This document shows positions 1-8,463 of a DNA stretch of 64,000 nucleotides, piece after piece (the first letter of the stretch is position 1; every line of letters starts with the position of its first letter). The position numbers and the translations under genes are program-made. The notes under the pieces are model-generated. The model worked only from the letters and a program-made list of their open reading frames with translations. It was not told the origin of the DNA and did not search any database. The stretch is from Nocardia bovistercoris (GTDB lineage Bacteria > Actinomycetota > Actinomycetes > Mycobacteriales > Mycobacteriaceae): the NCBI RefSeq assembly GCF_015674855.1, contig NZ_JADMLG010000005.1:124001-188000 (forward strand), given 5' to 3'.

Positions 1-860
1 GCCAGCCAGGTGCGATCGGCGAGCAGGTCTGCCGCGATCTGCTGGGTGAGCGCCGATCCGCACAGGTCGGCGCCCTGCTTGAGGAGTTCGACGGCGCGGC
101 AGACCGGCTCGGGGGCCACCATCCAGCCCACCCGAAGGGTCGGCGAGATGATCTTGGAGGCGCTGGAGAGCCGGATCACCGCGGGCGAGTACGTGGCGAC
201 CGGTGCTGGAGCGGGACGGTCGAACCACAGTTCCCCGTACGGGTCGTCCTCGATCACCCAGAAACCGTGCGCGTCGGCGAGTGCGGCGAGGTCGCGGCGG
301 CGGCGCGGGCTCATGGTGACCCCGCCCGGATTGTGGAAGGTGCTGACCGTGTGCACGACGGCGGGGCGTTCACCGCGCGCGAGCAGATCGGCCAGCGCGT
401 CGACCCGCATGCCCTCCGCGTCCAGCGGAACCGCGAGGATACGCGCGCCCGCGGCGCGGAAGACCTGGAGCGCGCCGATATAGGCCGGGTCCTCGACGAC
501 GACCAGCGCACCCGGATCGAGCAGCACCTCCGCGAGCAGGGCGAGCGCCTGCTGCGACCCGTGTGTGACGAAGACCTCCTCGACGGGCACCGCGCGGCCC
601 AGACCGGCCGATTCCCGCTCGGCGACGACCGCGCGCAGCGGCCCCCAGCCCCGCGATTCGGTGTACTGCAAGACCTCGCTGCCGCGCAGCGCGTCGGCGG
701 CGGCGCGGGCGATCCGCTCGCGCGGCATCAGTTGGGCATCGGGCAGGCCACCCGCCAATCCGATGATCTCCGCCCGCGAGGTCAGCTCGAGCAGGTCGCG
801 GATGGCCGAACTGCGCAGGCCGTCGAGTTTGCGCGAGAGCGGTGGCCGATTCGGCGACAT
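1..860 (-). CDS. PLP-dependent aminotransferase, class I/II (3' end cut off by window edge)
   Basis: This is a fold-type I aminotransferase of the LysN/2-aminoadipate and MocR-catalytic-domain group, acting in cytosolic amino-acid metabolism. The 286 visible residues start at an ATG preceded by a GGGAGG ribosome site. Visible motifs are FHNPGG (about 175-180), EDDPYG (204-209) for cofactor contacts, and SASKIISP with the presumed Schiff-base Lys236, followed by Arg243 (TLRVG). There is no GntR-type DNA-binding domain ahead of it, so it is an enzyme and not a MocR regulator. The C-terminal third lies outside the window. An inverted repeat about 50 bp upstream may be its operator. The substrate cannot be assigned from sequence alone. 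Confidence 0.85.
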   Translation of the reverse strand, partial: MSPNRPPLSRKLDGLRSSAIRDLLELTSRAEIIGLAGGLPDAQLMPRERIARAAADALRGSEVLQYTESRGWGPLRAVVAERESAGLGRAVPVEEVFVTHGSQQALALLAEVLLDPGALVVVEDPAYIGALQVFRAAGARILAVPLDAEGMRVDALADLLARGERPAVVHTVSTFHNPGGVTMSPRRRRDLAALADAHGFWVIEDDPYGELWFDRPAPAPVATYSPAVIRLSSASKIISPTLRVGWMVAPEPVCRAVELLKQGADLCGSALTQQIAADLLADRTWL

Positions 861-907
861 GTGACCTCCCGGAGTGCGTTCACCACTACCATTGCACACG
901 CTGACCA

Positions 908-925
908 GAATATGAAACCATATTC
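908..925. promoter_or_regulatory. Inverted repeat, candidate operator upstream of the aminotransferase gene
   Basis: Perfect 7-bp arms GAATATG and CATATTC flank a 4-nt spacer. A further ATATGAAA half-site follows at 931-938. The segment is AT-rich in otherwise GC-rich DNA and lies 48 bp upstream of the start at 860, which is where a promoter-overlapping regulator site would be expected. The binding protein is unknown. Confidence 0.5.
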
Positions 926-1026
926 CCACTATATGAAATAGCCGAACCGCTCTTCGGGACGCGACGAGAACGGGCTGCCGCCGCGGGATTCGCACCAGTG
1001 GCGACAGCCCGTTCCTGCGTAATGGA

Positions 1027-2103
1027 TCAGCCGCGCTCCCTGATCGCGAAAACCAAGGTCCTACCCTCGCGCTCGACGGTGATCACGGTCTGTCGGTACA
1101 CCGTCGTCGTGCCGTCGGGCCGGTGCTCGGTGAGATCGACGTCGAAGGAATCGGCGCCGAGTTCGGTGATCCGCAGGCAGTGCGTGGTGCCGGGCGGTAT
1201 CTGCTCGGAGATCGCGCGCTGGATCACCTCGGCGGTGGAGATGTTCTCGGCGTCCGGCGCCACGAAACGACGGACCTTCTCGCCGCTGCGCTCCACGTAG
1301 AACGCGTACTGGAAGCCGAGGACGGCGTCCGGTCCGCGCAAGGTGTCACCCGGCCCGTTGCCGACGGTCACCTTGCCGTCCCGGCTGGCGGGACAGCTCA
1401 ACGCCGCCGTGGTCTTCGGCGGCGGTGGCGCGGCCGTCGGCTGCTCGTCCTCGCCGCCGCCGCTACTCACCGCGACGATCACCACCACCAGCGCGATCAC
1501 CACCGCGAGCGCGCCGACGATGCCGAGCGCCAACCGCGACACCGAGAAGCGCGAGCCGGAAGGTTCCGAGGTCGGCGCACCCGGCGCCAGGCGCTTGGCG
1601 ATCGGGTCGTCGGCCCACGACAGACCCGATTCCGAGGGCGAAAGCTCCGGCGGCTTCGGCACCTCACCCGTGTCGGTCGGACTCCACCAGCGATCGGGGG
1701 ACGGAGTCTTGGGCTCGGGGCGCTGACCCGCGTCGGTCTCGATGGGCGCCTCCGGCGCGGCCGATGCCTCGGGGGCGCGGTACTGGGGCGGGGGCACCAT
1801 CGCGGCCGTGCCGCCCGCTGGACGCCAACCGACCTCGGGATGGTTGGCAGGCGCTTGTGGCACCGACCATCCCTGCGCCGGTTCCGCCTGCGGCGGGCCA
1901 CCGAAATCCGCGACCGGACCACCGAAATCCGTCATCGGGCCACCGAAATCGGCCACCGGACCACCGAAATCGGCCACAGGCGGACCGAAATCCCCTACCG
2001 GGGGGCCGAAGTCGCCGACCGGCGGACCGAAATCGCCCACCGGCGGGCCGAATTCCGACCGGCGGCCTGCTTCGTCGTCCTTCGCGTCGCCTTCGGAAGC
2101 CAC
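1027..2103 (-). CDS. Single-pass membrane protein with N-terminal heptapeptide repeats
   Basis: A 358-residue protein of unknown function. The start is a GTG at 2103 behind an AGGGAGAGGA ribosome site; reading upstream would run into the preceding hairpin. Residues 18-73 are eight heptads of the type FGPPVGD/FGGPVAD. A Pro/Ala-rich linker then leads to one transmembrane helix at about 191-213. The C-terminal extracytoplasmic domain (about 235-358) holds Cys237 and Cys309, which could pair. No enzymatic motif is visible. This layout (cytosolic Pro-rich tail, one helix, small outer domain) is common among actinobacterial cell-envelope proteins. It lies downstream of the secreted-protein gene on the same strand, separated from it by a strong hairpin, so it is probably transcribed independently. 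Confidence 0.75.
   Translation of the reverse strand: MASEGDAKDDEAGRRSEFGPPVGDFGPPVGDFGPPVGDFGPPVADFGGPVADFGGPMTDFGGPVADFGGPPQAEPAQGWSVPQAPANHPEVGWRPAGGTAAMVPPPQYRAPEASAAPEAPIETDAGQRPEPKTPSPDRWWSPTDTGEVPKPPELSPSESGLSWADDPIAKRLAPGAPTSEPSGSRFSVSRLALGIVGALAVVIALVVVIVAVSSGGGEDEQPTAAPPPPKTTAALSCPASRDGKVTVGNGPGDTLRGPDAVLGFQYAFYVERSGEKVRRFVAPDAENISTAEVIQRAISEQIPPGTTHCLRITELGADSFDVDLTEHRPDGTTTVYRQTVITVEREGRTLVFAIRERG
1885..2052 (-). repeat. In-frame 21-bp tandem repeat (8 copies)
   Basis: Eight consecutive 21-bp units encode heptapeptides: three FGPPVGD, one FGPPVAD, then FGGP variants. The 21-bp period keeps frame, so copy number could change without inactivating the gene. Confidence 0.85.
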
Positions 2104-2124
2104 ACCCAATCCTCTCCCTGCACA

Positions 2125-2162
2125 CACGTGTGGGGCGGCCGCGAACGACCGCCCCACACGTG
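2125..2162 (-). terminator. Strong hairpin after the secreted-protein gene
   Basis: Perfect 14-bp arms at 2125-2138 and 2149-2162 (CACGTGTGGGGCGG and its complement) flank a 10-nt loop. It lies 12 bp past the stop of the 2174-3253 gene and just before the start of the next gene. No T-run follows, as is usual for GC-rich actinobacterial terminators. Confidence 0.7.
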
Positions 2163-2173
2163 GCAAGCTCGTG

Positions 2174-3253
2174 TCAGTACTGGACCGAACCACCCCACTG
2201 AGTGGTGATACCAGCCACGTCGACCGTCTGCGGAACCACATCACCCGCCGGGACAATCGCCGGAAGTGTAACGCGCGACGCGGCGTCGAGTGCGGCGGCA
2301 CCACCCGGCTGCGCGGCGATCCACTGCTCCACCGCGGCCTTGGCCGCGTTCACCTGAGTGGTGTCGAGCACGACGGTGTTCTTGTTGTCGGCCAGACCTT
2401 CGCCACCGGTGTAACTGGTGACCGAGATGGTGTTCGCGTCGACGAATTCGACCGAAACGCCCGCCTCGCCCGCGCCGGTCGGCGTGCGGTAACCGACGGT
2501 GCCGACGTAACCGGCCTGATTGCTGAAGTGGTGGGTGTTGGCGATGTACCCGGGCAGCAGCGTGCCGCCGTCGACATTCGCGCCGACCTCGGTGCGCGGA
2601 CCCGTCATCTCCACGACCGGAGCCGCGGGGGCCGACTCGAGGCGAGGCGCCTCCCAGCGCGGCTGCACCAGCGTCTGCGATTCCGGCTGCGCCCCACGAC
2701 TATTCGGGCCCGTGCCGGGAGTGGTGGCCCCCGGCGTTCCGGTACCGGTACCCGGCGTGGTGGCGCCAGGCTGCGTCGGCGCCGTCTCGGCGCCAGGAAG
2801 CGCCGGATCCGGTACGACGGCGGGTTGTCCTTGCCCGGCCTGGCCCGTCCCCGCCTGACCTGTCCCGGCCTGCCCCGGCACCGGCAGTGGCGCGACACGC
2901 GGGGTGGTGACACCCGGCTGCGTCGGCGCGGACAGCTTCGGATCCTTCTTCGGGTCCGGCATGACCTGATTCGGATCCGGCGTGGTGACACCCGGCTGGC
3001 TCGGAGTCGACTTCTTCTCCTGCTGGCCCGGATCCGGCTTCGTGGTCTCCGGCGAATTGTCCGACGGCGTACCTGTGCCCGGTTGCGTACCGGTGCCCGG
3101 TTGCGCGGGAGCAGGCGTGGTCGGCGTGCTCGGATCGTTCGGAACAGCCCCCGCCGGCGCCGCGAGAAGAGTCGCTACGGCCGCCGCCGCGGCCAGCGGC
3201 AACGACGTGCTTGCCATCGCTCGCTGCGCCCGACTCGGCTTACGATGTTTCAC
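2174..3253 (-). CDS. Secreted Pro/Thr/Gly-rich protein with conserved C-terminal domain
   Basis: A 359-residue protein. The chosen start is the GTG at 3253, which has an AAAGGGA ribosome site; a GTG at 3286 is an alternative without one. A basic N-terminus and an Ala/Leu-rich core ending AAPAGA form a signal peptide (about 1-36). Residues of roughly 40-200 are a low-complexity linker with repeated motifs such as TQPGVTTP, TQPGATTP and GTGQAG. The C-terminal 150 residues look folded and beta-rich (YIANTHHFSNQAG, VGTVGYRT, NTVVLDT). No catalytic motif is recognised. The extended linker followed by a compact domain suggests a cell-wall-spanning surface protein. Function unknown. Confidence 0.75.
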   Translation of the reverse strand: MKHRKPSRAQRAMASTSLPLAAAAAVATLLAAPAGAVPNDPSTPTTPAPAQPGTGTQPGTGTPSDNSPETTKPDPGQQEKKSTPSQPGVTTPDPNQVMPDPKKDPKLSAPTQPGVTTPRVAPLPVPGQAGTGQAGTGQAGQGQPAVVPDPALPGAETAPTQPGATTPGTGTGTPGATTPGTGPNSRGAQPESQTLVQPRWEAPRLESAPAAPVVEMTGPRTEVGANVDGGTLLPGYIANTHHFSNQAGYVGTVGYRTPTGAGEAGVSVEFVDANTISVTSYTGGEGLADNKNTVVLDTTQVNAAKAAVEQWIAAQPGGAAALDAASRVTLPAIVPAGDVVPQTVDVAGITTQWGGSVQY

Positions 3254-3677
3254 TTTTCGCAATTCCCTTTCCCGAATGCGAGCCACGCGGGCCGCACTCA
3301 GTTGTCCCTGGTGAGACGCTAGGTCGACGAACGAATCCGGGAGCCGACGGCTCCGGGAGCTCGATCACCGAACGACCTTCGCGCCGTTCGCCGTTCCCGC
3401 GGCGGAAAGGAAACTTCCCCCCGAACAGAACCCAAGCGACCGACCATCGATCGCATCCCTACCGGGGAGTCAACCATATGTTCGGCGTGCGGGCAACGCG
3501 TTGAAATGCAGCCGACGACAAGAACACTCGTGCGGCCGGCCGATGCCGACGAGTCGACCCACCCACTCGGACTCCCCTACCCAGGAACCTAGTGTCGAAA
3601 CCCTTTCCTTGGCAAGTCCATCGGACCACGCCGACGCCAACACCCGGTGGCGGGCGGGTTTCGCGCGGGCGCGGCGA
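3254..3677. other. Intergenic region without a gene
   Basis: 424 bp upstream of the secreted-protein gene and downstream of lpdA, both on the minus strand. It should hold the promoter of the secreted-protein gene. A small GGAGCC/GGCTCC hairpin is seen near 3343-3357. No convincing open frame, RNA gene or repeat array was found. Confidence 0.5.
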
Positions 3678-5084
3678 TCAGTCCAGATCGTCGTGGCGCA
3701 TGAGCAGCCGCGCCGCCTCGGTGACCGAACCGGTCAGCGACGGATAGACCGAGAACGTCTGCGCCAGATCGTTGACGGTGAGATTGTTCTGCACCGCAAG
3801 CGCGATCGGCAGGATCAGCTCCGAGGCGATCGGCGCGACCACGACGCCGCCGATCACCACACCGGTCGCCGGACGGCAGAAGATCTTGACGAAACCGCGG
3901 CGCAACCCCGACATCTTGGCGCGCGGATTCGTGTTGAGCGGCAGCATGACCGTGCGCGCCGGGGTCTGGCCGTCATCGATCGCGGTCTGGCTCACCCCGA
4001 CCGTCGCGATCTCGGGACGCGTGAACACCGCCGAAGCCACCGTCTTCAACCGGATCGGGCTCACGCCCTCGCCGAGCGCGTGATACATCGCGATCCGCCC
4101 CTGCATCGCCGCCACGGACGCCAACGGCAGCAGCCCCGTGCAGTCGCCCGCGGCGTAGATGCCCGGCACCGCGGTACGCGACACCCGGTCCACCCGCAGG
4201 TACCCGCCGCGATCGAGTTCGATGCCGACCTGTTCGAGCCCGAGGTCACCGGTGTTCGGCGTCGAACCCACCGTCATCAGCGCGTGCGTGCCCGTCACCG
4301 TGCGCCCGTCGGACAGTTTCACCACGATCCCGTCGGCGGTGCGCTCCACCGCGTCGGCGCGCGCGTGCTTGACCAACTCGACGCCGCGCTCGGCCAACGC
4401 GTCCTCGAGTACCAGCGCGGCGTCGGCGTCCTCACCCGGCAGCACCCGGTCGCGACTCGAGACCAATTTCACCCGCACACCCAATTCGGTATAAGCGGAG
4501 ACGAATTCGGCGCCCGTCACACCGGAACCGACCACGACCAGAGTCTCCGGCAATTCGCGCAGGTCGTAGAGCTGACGCCAGTTCAGGATGCGCTCGCCGT
4601 CGGGTTCGGCGCCCGGCAGTACCCGGGGACTCGCACCCGTCGCGATCAGCACCACCTCGGCCTCGAGCACCTCCAACTCACCGTCGTCGTGCGCGACCTG
4701 GATGCGATGGGTGGTCGACAAGCCGACCGCGGGTTCGATCAACCGCGCCCGCCCCGACAACACCGCGACACCCGCCGTCAGCAACTTGGAGCGAATATCG
4801 GAGGACTGCGCCAACGCCAGCGCCTTGACCCGCTCGTTCACCTCGGGCAACTCGACAGCGGCCTGACTCGGATCCAGGGTGATGCCGAGATCCTTGGCGC
4901 GCCGCAGATCGGTGCGGATACCCGTCGAGGCGATGAAGGTCTTCGACGGCACACAATCCCACAACACGCAGGCCCCGCCGATCCCGTCCCGGTCGACCAG
5001 CGTCACATCCGCGCCGTGCTGCGCCGCGACCAGCGCCGCCTCGTAACCGGCAGGGCCGCCGCCGATGATGGCAATGCGGGACAT
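3678..5084 (-). CDS. lpdA: NAD(P)H-quinone dehydrogenase, LpdA-type flavoprotein disulfide reductase family
   Basis: A 468-residue homologue of M. tuberculosis LpdA (Rv3303c), which reduces quinones with NAD(P)H and is not a lipoamide dehydrogenase. FAD is bound by the N-terminal GGGPAGYEA Rossmann motif, NAD(P)H by the mid-protein GSGVTGAE motif, and FAD again by YAAGDCTG. Both active-site cysteines are present (Cys39 and Cys44 in GGACVLWDCVPSK). The C-terminal His-Glu dyad of true disulfide reductases is replaced: the usual HPT is YPS (VYPSLTGSV). A GGAGG site precedes the ATG. Facing the glutamylcyclotransferase-like gene divergently matches the Rv3303c/Rv3304 order. Assignment rests on family and synteny. 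Confidence 0.9.
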   Translation of the reverse strand: MSRIAIIGGGPAGYEAALVAAQHGADVTLVDRDGIGGACVLWDCVPSKTFIASTGIRTDLRRAKDLGITLDPSQAAVELPEVNERVKALALAQSSDIRSKLLTAGVAVLSGRARLIEPAVGLSTTHRIQVAHDDGELEVLEAEVVLIATGASPRVLPGAEPDGERILNWRQLYDLRELPETLVVVGSGVTGAEFVSAYTELGVRVKLVSSRDRVLPGEDADAALVLEDALAERGVELVKHARADAVERTADGIVVKLSDGRTVTGTHALMTVGSTPNTGDLGLEQVGIELDRGGYLRVDRVSRTAVPGIYAAGDCTGLLPLASVAAMQGRIAMYHALGEGVSPIRLKTVASAVFTRPEIATVGVSQTAIDDGQTPARTVMLPLNTNPRAKMSGLRRGFVKIFCRPATGVVIGGVVVAPIASELILPIALAVQNNLTVNDLAQTFSVYPSLTGSVTEAARLLMRHDDLD

Positions 5085-5257
5085 CGGATACCTCCGCTCG
5101 GGCTTTCGACCGGGACCTCCGGCGCGACTACAACGTTATCCGGCGAGCACCCCGCAACGCCTGTCGAGCCGACCCACGCAACCTGTTCGTCACCCCCGCC
5201 TGACATCACCTCACCCCACTCTGGGCGGGATATGGGCGATCCGCCAAGGTTATTGGC

Positions 5258-5263
5258 TACCCT
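5258..5263 (+). promoter_or_regulatory. -10 hexamer TACCCT, leaderless start
   Basis: TACCCT ends 6 nt before the GTG at 5270, and no ribosome site precedes that codon. This is the geometry of a leaderless actinobacterial transcript. Confidence 0.6.
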
Positions 5264-5269
5264 TGCGTC

Positions 5270-5749
5270 GTGCCGATCTACGCCGCCTACGGGTCGAATA
5301 TGGACTCGTCTCAGATGCTCGAGCGCTGTCCGCACTCCCCCATGTCCGGAACGGGCTGGTTGGAGGGCTGGCGACTCACTTTCGCCGGCGACGACATCGG
5401 CTGGGAAGGACCGCTGGCGACGGTCGTGGAAGAACCGGGTTCCCGGGTGTTCGTCGTCCTGTACGACGTCTCGCCCGAAGACGAACAACGCCTCGACCGC
5501 TGGGAGGGATCGGACTTCGGAATCCACAAGAAGATCCGGTTGCGCGTGACACCGAGTCCCGGCAGCGGCACCGACCCAAGGTTGGCTTGGCTGTACGTCC
5601 TCGACGCCTACGAAGGCGGCCTACCCTCGGCCCGCTACCTGGGCGTGATGGCCGACGCCGCCGAAAAGTCAGGCGCTCCAGAGGACTACGTCCACGCCCT
5701 ACGCACCCGCAACAGCCGAAACGTCGGTCCCGGCAACTTCTCGGTCTGA
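5270..5749 (+). CDS. Gamma-glutamylcyclotransferase-like protein (Rv3304 type)
   Basis: A 159-residue protein of the gamma-glutamylcyclotransferase/AIG2-like fold, the same length as M. tuberculosis Rv3304 and in the same position beside lpdA. The N-terminal YGSN glycine-loop motif is at residues 7-10, and Glu79 in the DRWEGSDFG segment sits where the catalytic acid of the family is found. Family members cyclise gamma-glutamyl amines or peptides to 5-oxoproline; the substrate here is unknown. The GTG start is supported by a -10 hexamer spaced for a leaderless mRNA. Confidence 0.8.
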   Translation: MPIYAAYGSNMDSSQMLERCPHSPMSGTGWLEGWRLTFAGDDIGWEGPLATVVEEPGSRVFVVLYDVSPEDEQRLDRWEGSDFGIHKKIRLRVTPSPGSGTDPRLAWLYVLDAYEGGLPSARYLGVMADAAEKSGAPEDYVHALRTRNSRNVGPGNFSV

Positions 5750-5894
5750 GTTCATCGAGACCGACCGATAGCTCGGCACCCGCCGAGCGTCCCGCCAAGG
5801 ACGTCGGGACCAACCACGACGGGCAGAGTTCACAACCGTTGAATGTCGGGCGGGCACTGCCTGATGTCGGTGAGGCACCTTTCACTTCGGGCGG

Positions 5895-5917
5895 GCCTCC
5901 CGGGACATCCGGGAGGC
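5895..5917. terminator. Bidirectional hairpin between convergent genes
   Basis: Perfect 9-bp arms GCCTCCCGG (5895-5903) and CCGGGAGGC (5909-5917) with a 5-nt loop. It lies between the convergent stops of the glutamylcyclotransferase-like gene (5749) and amiA1 (5933). Confidence 0.6.
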
Positions 5918-5932
5918 GCCTCGATCACCCGA

Positions 5933-7195
5933 CTATGCCCCCAGCACCAGATTCGTCATGACTCGAACTCCCACCGCCAACGCGCGCTCATCGATATCGA
6001 ACGTCGGCTGATGCAAATCCAACTGCTCCCCTACTCCTGACCAAACGCCGAGTCGGGCCATGGCGCCGGGGACCTCCTCGAGATACCAGGAGAAATCCTC
6101 TCCTCCCCCGGACTGCATGGTGTCGGCCAGGGCATCGGCACCCAACCCTCGAATAGCGTCCTCGAACATCCGAGTCGACTGCTCGTCGTTGACCACCGGC
6201 GGCACCCCCCGCCGATAGTTGAGCTGATACCGAACCCCGGTAGGCGCCAACAACCCGTCCACGATCTCGTGCACCATCGGCTCGAGCAACGACCAGGTCG
6301 CGTGGTCACCGGTCCGCACGGTCCCGGTGAGCATCCCGGTCTGCGGTATCGCATTGGGCGCTTTTCCGGCCGACACCGCACCCCAGACCATCACGGTGCT
6401 GGTCCGCGGATCGATCCGGCGACTGAGCAACCCTGGCAGCCCGGTGATCACGGTGCCGATGGCGTAGACCAGGTCACTGGTGAGATGTGGGCGTGAGGTG
6501 TGTCCGCCGGGCGAGTCGAGCACGAGTTCGACGGTGTCCGCGGCGGAGGTGATGGCGCCGACGCGGATGCCAAGCCGTCCCACTTCGAGTCGCGGGTCGC
6601 AGTGCAGCGCGAAGATGCGTTCGACGCCTTCCATCGCGCCCGCGGCGACCATGTCGATGGCGCCGCCCGGCATGACTTCTTCGGCGGGTTGGAAGACGAA
6701 TCGGACGCCGACCGGCAGGTCCATGTCGGCGAGTGCGAGTGCGGTGCCGAGCAGGATGGTGGTGTGCGCGTCGTGGCCGCAGGCGTGGGAGACCCCTGGC
6801 ACGCCGGAGGCGAAGCTCAGGCCGGTGAACTCTTGGAGCGGGAGGGCATCCATGTCGGCGCGTAGGCCGATGCGTGGCGCGTCGGTGGGACCGATGTCGC
6901 AGATCAGGCCGGTTCCGCCGGGCATCTTCCGAGGGGTGAGGCCCGCTTTGGTCAGCCACGTGGAGACGAATTCCGTGGTGGCGAACTCGGTGCGGGAGAG
7001 CTCGGGATTGGCGTGGATGTGGCGTCGCCATTGGATGAGGTCGACCGTGTGTTCGGCCAGCCACGCGTCGACCGCACCGGGTACGGGCGGGGTGGTGTGC
7101 GCCGCGTCTCCGGTCCGCTCGCTGTCGCCGCCTTGTTCGGTGATCGCGCACCCACCTCCTTCCGTATGCGCCGCCGACCCGCCGATTGTGCTCAC
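5933..7195 (-). CDS. amiA1: M20 family amidohydrolase, AmiA1-like
   Basis: A 420-residue metal-dependent amidohydrolase of peptidase family M20D (hippurate/N-acyl-amino-acid hydrolase type), matching Rv3305c by position. Metal-site and catalytic motifs are ACGHDAHT, QPAEE, an ALHCDP histidine and a C-terminal GGEDFSW. The GTG start has an AGGAGGACATTCG ribosome site and overlaps the stop of amiB1 by 4 bp, so the two are translationally coupled. The first 45 or so residues are poorly conserved and Gly/Thr-rich. Base usage changes inside the gene: the plus strand is C-rich over 5933-6475 and G-rich over 6480-7190. The natural substrate is not evident. Confidence 0.85.
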   Translation of the reverse strand: MSTIGGSAAHTEGGGCAITEQGGDSERTGDAAHTTPPVPGAVDAWLAEHTVDLIQWRRHIHANPELSRTEFATTEFVSTWLTKAGLTPRKMPGGTGLICDIGPTDAPRIGLRADMDALPLQEFTGLSFASGVPGVSHACGHDAHTTILLGTALALADMDLPVGVRFVFQPAEEVMPGGAIDMVAAGAMEGVERIFALHCDPRLEVGRLGIRVGAITSAADTVELVLDSPGGHTSRPHLTSDLVYAIGTVITGLPGLLSRRIDPRTSTVMVWGAVSAGKAPNAIPQTGMLTGTVRTGDHATWSLLEPMVHEIVDGLLAPTGVRYQLNYRRGVPPVVNDEQSTRMFEDAIRGLGADALADTMQSGGGEDFSWYLEEVPGAMARLGVWSGVGEQLDLHQPTFDIDERALAVGVRVMTNLVLGA

Positions 7196-8391
7196 CGAAT
7201 GTCCTCCTGTCGCCGATTCGATAGTTGCAACAACCTGTCTCTCTGTACTTCATCGCGGGCGACGGCGATCGCGGTACGCGCGAGCGCCAGCGAGCCGTCG
7301 ACGACCGCGCGATCCGCCGAGGCGTTGACACTGGCCGCGGCGAATCCGGGCTGGTGTGTCACCGCCCCACCGGCATCGATGCCGATGACCGGATGGATGC
7401 CGGGGATGACGTTGGTGACATTGCCCATATCGGTGCTGCCGAGCGGGCGGCGCTCCTCGAGTTCCGGTGCGATCGGCTCCCGTCCCAGCGCGGTGATCTG
7501 CTCGCGGTAGGCGCGCAGCAGGGCCGCGTCGGGCGTCAGCTCGGTGTAGGTCGGCGCGAGCGTCCGGACTTCGTGGGTGCAGCCGGTCGCCAGCGCGCCC
7601 GCCTCGAAACAAGCCGACGCTCGTCGCGTCAGTTCGTCGAGGGATGCGGAGTCGACTGCGCGTAGGTAGTACAGCAGTTCCGCACGTCCGGGCACGATGT
7701 TGGGGGCTACGCCACCGTCGCCGACTATACCGTGAAGTTGCTGTCCGGATCGGAGATGTTGGCGCAGCAATCCAAGGGCTACCTGGGCGATCGTCACCGC
7801 GTCACCGGCGTTTCGGCCCAATTCGGGTGCGGCGCTGGCATGCGCCTCCCGCCCGTGGAACACCACGCCGAGGTCGGCGAGGGCCAGCGAGCGCGCGCCC
7901 GCGATCTCGGTCGGCCCGGGATGCACCATCATGGCCATCGCGATGTCGTCGAAGACACCGCGTTCCAGCATCAGCACCTTGCCGCCGCCGCTCTCCTCGG
8001 CGGGGGTGCCGAGCACCACGACGGTCACGCCGAGCGCGTCGGCCACTTCGGCGAGTCCGAGGCCAGCGCCGACCCCGGCCGCGGCGATGATGTTGTGGCC
8101 GCAGGCGTGCCCGATCTCGGGCAGCGCGTCGTATTCGGCGCAGATGCCGACGGTGAGTTCACCGCTGCCGTAGCTGGCACGGAAGGCCGTCGGCAGATCG
8201 GCGACCCCGAGTTCGATCTCGAAGCCGCGTTCGGCCAGCGGTTCCACGGTCTTGGCGACGCTGCGGACCTCCTCGAACGCCAACTCCGGTTCGGCGTGGA
8301 TGGCGTGCGAGAGATCGATCAGCCGTCGCGACGCGGCCGCGATCGCCTCGTCCGAGGCCGTGACCGTCGCATCCCTTGGCGGTGCAGGCAT
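7192..8391 (-). CDS. amiB1: M20 family amidohydrolase, AmiB1-like
   Basis: A 399-residue paralogue of the neighbouring amidohydrolase, matching Rv3306c by position. It belongs to the M20 group that resembles p-aminobenzoyl-glutamate hydrolase subunits. Motifs are AEYDALP, GHACGHN (metal ligands), TPAEESGGGK, MMVHPG and the C-terminal STDMGNVT. The first gene of a two-gene unit, it overlaps amiA1 by 4 bp. The two proteins may act together or on related N-acyl substrates; that is inferred from the arrangement only. Confidence 0.85.
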   Translation of the reverse strand: MPAPPRDATVTASDEAIAAASRRLIDLSHAIHAEPELAFEEVRSVAKTVEPLAERGFEIELGVADLPTAFRASYGSGELTVGICAEYDALPEIGHACGHNIIAAAGVGAGLGLAEVADALGVTVVVLGTPAEESGGGKVLMLERGVFDDIAMAMMVHPGPTEIAGARSLALADLGVVFHGREAHASAAPELGRNAGDAVTIAQVALGLLRQHLRSGQQLHGIVGDGGVAPNIVPGRAELLYYLRAVDSASLDELTRRASACFEAGALATGCTHEVRTLAPTYTELTPDAALLRAYREQITALGREPIAPELEERRPLGSTDMGNVTNVIPGIHPVIGIDAGGAVTHQPGFAAASVNASADRAVVDGSLALARTAIAVARDEVQRDRLLQLSNRRQEDIR

Positions 8392-8463
8392 GCGACACAG
8401 TGTGGCACCCGCGCCCCGGTCGGGCGCGGCGCGAGTTCACCGGGCGGTTCGCGGCGCCGAGGG

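Noticed and set aside
1027..2304. A 425-codon version of the membrane protein starting at 2304
   Set aside because: It would read through the terminator hairpin and overlap the secreted-protein gene; the GTG at 2103 has a good ribosome site.
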